Source of the DNA: JAKASV01 sp964595035
GTDB taxonomy: Bacteria > Babelota > Babeliae > Babelales > Vermiphilaceae
Assembly (NCBI GenBank): GCA_964595035.1
Contig: CAZQNW010000038.1
Location: forward strand, 1 to 10,247
Reading direction: 5' to 3'
Length of the DNA: 10,247 nucleotides
Under the pieces are notes generated by a model that was not told the DNA's origin, did not search any database, and saw nothing but the letters and a program-made list of their open reading frames with translations. The translations under genes were made by a program, and so were the position numbers. Shown piece by piece: positions 5,703 to 10,247 of the stretch (positions are counted from its first letter, which is position 1; the number at the start of each line of letters is the position of its first letter).

Positions 5703-6572
5703 TTAAAACATGTCGACACAGGATGGTTCTTTTTCATCTGTTTCTTTATGTTGAGTTTGCACGGCAACAACTGTTTTTTGGGCTGCCTCAAAATCGGCTG
5801 CCGCCACAGCATATGCTGCATCGAGTCCTGAAAAACAAGTAGCTAAGTCAGGTATGTTTGAATCACCGTAGGCAATTTTTATAGCGGATAACCTTGATTT
5901 TGCTGCAACAAAATTACGGCGCTTGATATAAAAATTAAAGATATTAATTTCACTCTCAAGCAATCTTTTTTTGCATTTGATAACTATTTCTTCTACCTCT
6001 TTTCTATAAGTGGTAAATGAAGAACGCTCTAAAAATGTTTGTGCCAATTCTTGTGTTTCAATAGTTTTGCTTTGATCATGTTCAGCATCAAGAATCATAT
6101 TAAATGATGCTAATATTGCTTGATACAATGCAAACTCAGCCTCATCGCTTCCGGGAAACAACAGAGTAAAGTCATGGTACATTTTTGAAGCTTTAGCATA
6201 ATCCTCAGTTTCGAATAATAACTGAGCCAATTCGAGTGTAATACTTTTCAATTCATTATAGTCGGTATGCATATGTGACATACGTTCTAAATATTTGATT
6301 GCCGTTTTTTTGTCTGTTTTTAAAAGTTCATCTTTACGGGCCTTAAGTTCCTCATAGGTCATATCGGACATAGTTTTTTTCGTAAAGAACGACCAAAAAG
6401 ATGATTCTTTCCCCTCTTCCGGCTTTTTTGTCTGCTCTGTGCCTTGTTTGACATCAGGAACCATGCACGCTTGCGATCCCTCTTGTGTCGCGGCAGAAGT
6501 GGCCGCTCCCTCTGAAGCATATTGAGTCTGCCCAAAAGTAAGCAACAATATAACTAACACTATATGTATCAT
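5703..6572 (-). CDS. BamD-like outer-membrane assembly TPR protein, no lipid anchor
   Basis: Exported 289-residue protein resembling BamD (YfiO), the TPR subunit of the BAM complex that inserts outer-membrane barrels. Residues 1-19 are a signal peptide, 20-58 a low-complexity Ala/Ser/Gln/Glu linker, and 75-270 a helical repeat region. The BamD-like features are 'Y-x-x-A-S-x-x-Y-x-x-F-x-x-x-F-P-G-S' at 125-142, ALYQAILASF at 148-157, DQSKT followed by A-x-x-F-L near 166-181, and CKKRLLESEINIFNFYIKRR at 200-219 followed by A-x-x-R-L-x-x-I. These fit E. coli BamD in order from memory. BamD is normally a lipoprotein, but here no lipobox Cys follows the hydrophobic core; the first cysteine is at 36. 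AAGGA lies 7 bases before the ATG at 6572, and an upstream ATG at 6580 is out of frame and stops at once. It leads the bamD-yraN-cdsA cluster. A general TPR protein remains possible. Confidence 0.7.
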   Translation of the reverse strand: MIHIVLVILLLTFGQTQYASEGAATSAATQEGSQACMVPDVKQGTEQTKKPEEGKESSFWSFFTKKTMSDMTYEELKARKDELLKTDKKTAIKYLERMSHMHTDYNELKSITLELAQLLFETEDYAKASKMYHDFTLLFPGSDEAEFALYQAILASFNMILDAEHDQSKTIETQELAQTFLERSSFTTYRKEVEEIVIKCKKRLLESEINIFNFYIKRRNFVAAKSRLSAIKIAYGDSNIPDLATCFSGLDAAYAVAAADFEAAQKTVVAVQTQHKETDEKEPSCVDMF

Positions 6573-6617
6573 ACGAACATCCTTTTCAGTTTCCCTTTCC
6601 CTAATTTTAACAAAAGT

Positions 6618-6646
6618 ATCTTAACATAATTCAGGCACCCCCACAA
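6618..6646 (-). promoter_or_regulatory. Candidate promoter of the bamD-yraN-cdsA cluster
   Basis: On the minus strand TTGTGG (6646-6641), 17 bases, then TAAGAT (6623-6618) preceded by an extended -10 TG. The -35 is weak. Transcription would start near 6611, about 39 bases before the bamD-like start. It stands back to back with the stronger rightward promoter in the same intergenic region. Confidence 0.35.
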
Positions 6647-6680
6647 TCACCAATATCACCCATAATAAACCTTAAGCTCT

Positions 6681-6709
6681 TTGACACCCGTAATCAGTCA
6701 TGATACATT
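6681..6709 (+). promoter_or_regulatory. Promoter of the membrane-anchored coiled-coil gene
   Basis: A perfect TTGACA (6681-6686), 17 bases, then TACATT (6704-6709) with the extended -10 dinucleotide TG at 6701-6702. This is the best promoter match in the window. A start near 6716 gives a leader of about 26 bases before the GGAG ribosome binding site and the ATG at 6742. Confidence 0.6.
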
Positions 6710-6741
6710 AACGTCACAAAAATTTTACCTATGGAGATTTT

Positions 6742-8349
6742 ATGAAAAAATTGCTTACAGTATGCATGTTAACATATATTCTTTCCCATTCATTACATGC
6801 AGCATGTTTTTTTACACATGGAACGTTACGCACTCCTTCATTATACGCCCAGAGTATTGTTAAAAAAACTAACCCCATAATTTCATGTTTTTTAGCAGGT
6901 TTTACCACTTTCAAACAATCACGCTTAGCACAAAAAATAACCGGAGCCAGTATTTTAGCGGCAGCCGGTTATGCCGCATACAGACTTTTCAATTATGTGT
7001 GGTATACATCAAATAAATCTGTTCAATATCTCATCAATCACAATCACGAAATATACACAAGAGCACTTGAGTACCAACCTCTTATTAATATACTTACACG
7101 TGCCCATGAGCAACGTTTAAAAAAACTTGAATCTTGTTCACAAGGAGATGAGGAGATTCTTAGTGAACTTATGTACACAAAAAATAAGTCCTACGAAACC
7201 CTTATGTCGGACCTTAATCGCATATTGCAAACCCTTACATTAGATAAAGCTAAAACGCAGGTAACATTGAAAAAACTTACACTCAATAATAATAGCTCAC
7301 CAGAACAAATAACACTCTATAGAAATCTGGAAAACAGCTTGCAACAACTAGCTGCCATAGAACTTAATCTAAAAGTACTCAAAGATTATATGACTCACCA
7401 TCAAAAATCTATTGAACTATATGAGCACGCGTTAACTCTCGATGAAGCACTTGCACGCATAGCACCCTATGCTCCCATGATTTGTGATCTTTATACAAGG
7501 TATGGAGACATTTCTCACAGAAATATCCAAACAATCGTAATTGATGAACATATACTTAACGAATTTGCAGCGGCACACCCAAATATGGAAGCAACAATAC
7601 AAGCTCTTGAATCAATAATTACATCTTTAGAAAACACAAAAAATAGTATTGATGCCAAGCTTCAATGTATACAAAATCCACATCAAAAGATTCGTGAAAG
7701 CTTGGCAAACGCGGAACATCAAATACCTTATTTACGCACATTAAAGGCCTTTCTTATGCATCATAGAGATTATTTCGCCTTTTATGCTCAAGAAATTAAA
7801 CTAATTACCCGTTATGGCAATGGCTCCGAACCTATTCCATTACCATCAAATACATTGTATCCTCACATAGAAATTGTTGCACAGCTTGAACGAGACTTAG
7901 CTGCCTTTAACCCTATCAAACAAAAAATTGCAACCTTATATCCTGCTCGCGGCCAAGAACTGGGGACAATTGAATATCTGTTGCGTAGGCAGATTATAGA
8001 TATTGTTAAATCTCAAAGTTACCAGGAAGAATTACGCAGACGTAAAGAGGATGAAGACAGGCAACAAATACTTTTAGAACAACGTCGTCTGGCCAACGCA
8101 CAAGAACGACAGACTCAAGAAACTCAGCGCATACGGATTCTACAGGAAGCAACATTGCAAGAACAAACCCGGTACACTCAGGAAATGGTACGTTGTAATA
8201 GCCTTATACAAACTATTATTAGTCGTTTAAATGAATCTCAGCGGCCATGGGGAACTTTATCCGCCTCTGACAACCCCACGGTGATTGCAGACAATCTTGA
8301 GCAGTTAGCAAGAACAGTACGCACTACATACAGAACACATATGCGTTAA
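6742..8349 (+). CDS. Membrane-anchored or exported coiled-coil protein, unknown function
   Basis: I do not recognise this 535-residue protein. It starts with a signal-type sequence (MKKLLTVCMLTYILSHSLHA, likely cut after Ala20) and has a second hydrophobic stretch at about 64-88 (ITGASILAAAGYAAYRLF core), so it may cross or sit in the inner membrane with the rest in the periplasm. From about 95 to 425 it is nearly all helix with many Leu, Gln, Lys and Glu, including repeated 'Y-x-x-L' and 'L-x-x-L' spacing. Residues 425-480 are a very charged Arg/Glu/Gln coiled coil (SYQEELRRRKEDEDRQQ then LLEQRRL and QERQTQETQR). The tail 485-535 is globular-looking with RPWGTLSASDNPTVIADNLE. GGAG lies 5 bases before the ATG. 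It has a strong promoter of its own and is followed after 110 bases by gspE/pilB; there is no evidence that it belongs to that machine. Confidence 0.8.
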   Translation: MKKLLTVCMLTYILSHSLHAACFFTHGTLRTPSLYAQSIVKKTNPIISCFLAGFTTFKQSRLAQKITGASILAAAGYAAYRLFNYVWYTSNKSVQYLINHNHEIYTRALEYQPLINILTRAHEQRLKKLESCSQGDEEILSELMYTKNKSYETLMSDLNRILQTLTLDKAKTQVTLKKLTLNNNSSPEQITLYRNLENSLQQLAAIELNLKVLKDYMTHHQKSIELYEHALTLDEALARIAPYAPMICDLYTRYGDISHRNIQTIVIDEHILNEFAAAHPNMEATIQALESIITSLENTKNSIDAKLQCIQNPHQKIRESLANAEHQIPYLRTLKAFLMHHRDYFAFYAQEIKLITRYGNGSEPIPLPSNTLYPHIEIVAQLERDLAAFNPIKQKIATLYPARGQELGTIEYLLRRQIIDIVKSQSYQEELRRRKEDEDRQQILLEQRRLANAQERQTQETQRIRILQEATLQEQTRYTQEMVRCNSLIQTIISRLNESQRPWGTLSASDNPTVIADNLEQLARTVRTTYRTHMR

Positions 8350-8412
8350 AGTATCTAAGTTGAGTAAATTTATTTCTTAGTACTCTAGGATGAAAATATC
8401 CAATCTGCTATC

Positions 8413-8441
8413 TTGATAATAAGTATTTTAATGGTTATAGC
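8413..8441 (+). promoter_or_regulatory. Candidate promoter of gspE/pilB
   Basis: TTGATA (8413-8418), 17 bases, TATAGC (8436-8441). The pair is reasonable, but a start near 8448 would leave only about 12 leader bases, with the GGAG at 8450-8453 almost at the 5' end. The gene may instead be read from an upstream promoter. Confidence 0.3.
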
Positions 8442-8459
8442 CATCGGTTGGAGTTTGCC

Positions 8460-10175
8460 ATGATTAAGAATGATTTTGGAGTATTCCTTGTTAATGCCGG
8501 ATTTATCGATACACAACAATTACAAGAGTGTCAGCAGGAATTACAAAAAGGTATTCCTCTTGAAAGATGTATATTAGAGAAACAATTTATAACGCCTGAA
8601 AATGCTGCTAAAGCAATGGCTCAGTATTTTAATGTATCATTCATAACAAGTGTCAGCGAGCGTGAAGCCGATTTAGGTTTACTGGCAAGGGTCCCTCTTA
8701 ATTTTTTACGTGATAATATTATTTTGCCTCTTGTAGTCAATGGACAAATAACATTAGTAACTTCAAATCCCTTTCAATTTCAACCGATTGATGAACTTGA
8801 TATGCTCCTTGGCGGCAACACACAACGCGCTGTATCTACTCCCAAAATCATTACCGATGCCATTAATCGTTACTACCCACTCGAAGGCACCAAAGAAATG
8901 ATTGCCGAACTCGAAGAAGAACAAGAAGGAATTGAAGAGGCTGTAGAATTTGGTGATATCGAAGAAAAAGATATTATGGCAGCAGCAAGTGAAGCTCCTA
9001 TCATCAAACTCGTTAACCATATTTTATACCAAGCGGTCAAGCGTGGAGCTTCTGATATACATATCGAACCGTATGAAAAAGAACTTGTCGTTCGTTATCG
9101 TATTGACGGTATATTATACCAGGTCATGACACCACCAAAAAGAATTCAAAACGCATTGATATCACGTATCAAAATTATGTCGAATCTTAACATTGCTGAA
9201 AAGCGTGTTCCGCAAGATGGTCGTATTGATATTAAAGTAGCGGGAAAAGCCATCGACATTCGTGTATCTATTTTACCGGTATCCTTTGGTGAGCGTATCG
9301 TTATGCGTCTATTAGATAAAACCGGTTCGATAGGCAAGATAAAAGATTTGGGTCTCAGTGAGCATGATTATGCCATTTTAATGGAAGCCATAGAAAAACC
9401 AAACGGAATTATCTATATTACAGGTCCTACAGGTTCCGGTAAAACATCGACTTTATACATTATTTTGGCACAACTAAACAATCCTGATGTCAATATAATT
9501 ACGGTAGAAGATCCTGTTGAAAAACAAGTACCCGGCATCGGACAAGTTCAAGTTAAAGAAAAGATAGGGCTCACCTTTGCAGCCGCGCTCAGATCCATTT
9601 TACGACAAGACCCTGACATCATCATGATTGGTGAAACACGCGATGCTGAAACAGCGCAAATCGCCATTCAAGCGGCATTGACAGGCCACTTAGTACTCAG
9701 TACATTACACACAAACAGTGCACCCGCAAGTATCACGCGCTTGCTTGACATGGGTGTTGAACCTTACTTAATTGCGTCTTCAGTTGTTTTAATTGTTGCA
9801 CAACGACTCGTACGACGTCTATGTGAAAACTGTAAGCAGAAGTATATTCCATCAGATGAACTCATTAAAAGCCTGGGTCTTACCCATAAAGAAGCTGAAA
9901 AAATTACTTTTTATCAAGCGGTCGGTTGTGAACACTGCAACAACACCGGATACAAAGGTCGAATGGCAATATTCGAAATGATGCGCATGACACCGGAAAC
10001 CGGCAAGTTAACCATGGAACGAGCTGATACATCACGCATTCGTAAACAAGCAGTTCAGGATGGTATGATTATGCTTATACAAGATGGTATTCGTAGGATT
10101 AAAGATGGTGTAACAACAATCGAAGAAGTTCTATCGGTTGCAACAATAGAACAAGAAGCTACCGACGTATTTTAA
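8460..10175 (+). CDS. gspE: Type II secretion / type IV pilus assembly ATPase (GspE/PilB family)
   Basis: Hexameric cytoplasmic ATPase that drives pseudopilus or pilus assembly at the inner membrane. In the 571-residue product the N-terminal MshEN-type domain spans about 1-145, an acidic Glu-rich linker 146-172, and the catalytic core 175-510. Core motifs: RGASDIHIEP (195-204), EKRVPQDGRID (247-257), Walker A GPTGSGKT (322-329), the Asp box VEDPVEKQVPGIGQVQV (349-365), Walker B DIIMIGE (386-392) with Glu392, and the His box TGHLVLSTLHTNSA (408-421). Two CxxC pairs (C455/C458 and C490/C493), 31 residues apart, form the zinc site typical of GspE and PilB. The presence of the N-terminal domain excludes the retraction ATPase PilT. 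I start at ATG 8460, with GGAG 6 bases upstream, rather than an in-frame TTG at 8448. GspE and PilB cannot be separated firmly without the neighbouring genes, which lie beyond the window. Confidence 0.92.
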   Translation: MIKNDFGVFLVNAGFIDTQQLQECQQELQKGIPLERCILEKQFITPENAAKAMAQYFNVSFITSVSEREADLGLLARVPLNFLRDNIILPLVVNGQITLVTSNPFQFQPIDELDMLLGGNTQRAVSTPKIITDAINRYYPLEGTKEMIAELEEEQEGIEEAVEFGDIEEKDIMAAASEAPIIKLVNHILYQAVKRGASDIHIEPYEKELVVRYRIDGILYQVMTPPKRIQNALISRIKIMSNLNIAEKRVPQDGRIDIKVAGKAIDIRVSILPVSFGERIVMRLLDKTGSIGKIKDLGLSEHDYAILMEAIEKPNGIIYITGPTGSGKTSTLYIILAQLNNPDVNIITVEDPVEKQVPGIGQVQVKEKIGLTFAAALRSILRQDPDIIMIGETRDAETAQIAIQAALTGHLVLSTLHTNSAPASITRLLDMGVEPYLIASSVVLIVAQRLVRRLCENCKQKYIPSDELIKSLGLTHKEAEKITFYQAVGCEHCNNTGYKGRMAIFEMMRMTPETGKLTMERADTSRIRKQAVQDGMIMLIQDGIRRIKDGVTTIEEVLSVATIEQEATDVF

Positions 10176-10247
10176 CGCGAATTCGATACAAGGATTTTTC
10201 ATATTCTCTATAAGCAAAATTTTATGTAGCTAATCAGCCATTAAATC
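10176..10247. other. Right-edge tail after gspE/pilB
   Basis: These 72 bases hold an AAGGA at about 10191 but no start codon that opens a lasting frame; the one ATG, near 10224, meets TAG at once. I see no terminator hairpin. The next gene, perhaps a secretion or pilus partner, must begin outside the window. Confidence 0.4.

Noticed and set aside
6802..6807. Cys22 of the plus-strand coiled-coil protein as a lipoprotein anchor
   Set aside because: The preceding residues read S-L-H-A-A, placing His rather than Leu, Val or Ile at -3; ordinary signal peptidase cleavage after Ala20 fits better.
8350..8384. Inverted repeat AGTA(T)CTAAG / CTTAGTACT after the coiled-coil gene
   Set aside because: Nine pairs with a bulge and a 16-base loop, AT-rich, and no T-run after it; too weak to call a terminator.
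8763..9020. Minus-strand open frame opposite the start of gspE/pilB
   Set aside because: It mirrors the acidic linker and MshEN region of a clearly real gene; its Phe-rich composition is the expected antisense reading of Glu/Lys codons.

Overview
This window looks like a piece of an AT-rich genome from a Gram-negative, double-membrane bacterium. The evidence is a BamD-like outer-membrane assembly factor, a probable cysteine-rich outer-membrane protein ending in phenylalanine, a GspE/PilB-type secretion ATPase, and three further exported or membrane-anchored proteins I do not recognise. The mix of a few housekeeping genes with large orphan secreted coiled-coil and Cys-rich proteins recalls host-associated lineages such as Candidatus Dependentiae (TM6). 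That placement is an inference from style, not from a marker gene.

Layout. From the left edge to about 6572 every gene reads leftward (minus strand); from 6742 to the right edge they read rightward. The switch is the divergent intergenic region 6573-6741, which carries a good rightward promoter (TTGACA, 17 bp, extended -10). In transcription order the minus-strand block is a bamD-like gene, a yraN-family gene and cdsA (a tight cluster, gaps 12 and 7 bases), then a probable outer-membrane protein gene with its own terminator, a secreted coiled-coil protein gene with its own promoter and a tandemly repeated leader, galE, and at the left edge the 5' end of a transposase gene resembling IS982. 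The plus-strand block is a large membrane-anchored coiled-coil protein of unknown function followed by gspE/pilB.

How the genes fit together. The theme is the cell envelope. BamD-like inserts outer-membrane proteins, and one probable client lies downstream in the same orientation. CdsA makes CDP-diacylglycerol for phospholipid synthesis. GalE supplies UDP-galactose-type sugars for surface glycans. GspE/PilB powers a type II secretion or type IV pilus machine. YraN is a conserved nuclease-fold protein without an agreed role.

I see no tRNA, rRNA, CRISPR array or recognisable defence operon, and no gene-free stretch longer than 300 bases. The points that deserve a second look are the hairpin that buries the transposase ribosome binding site, the BamD-like protein without a lipid-anchor cysteine, the cysteine-rich outer-membrane protein, the duplicated 15-bp leader unit with a possible eight-residue leader peptide, and the strand-specific hairpin before galE.
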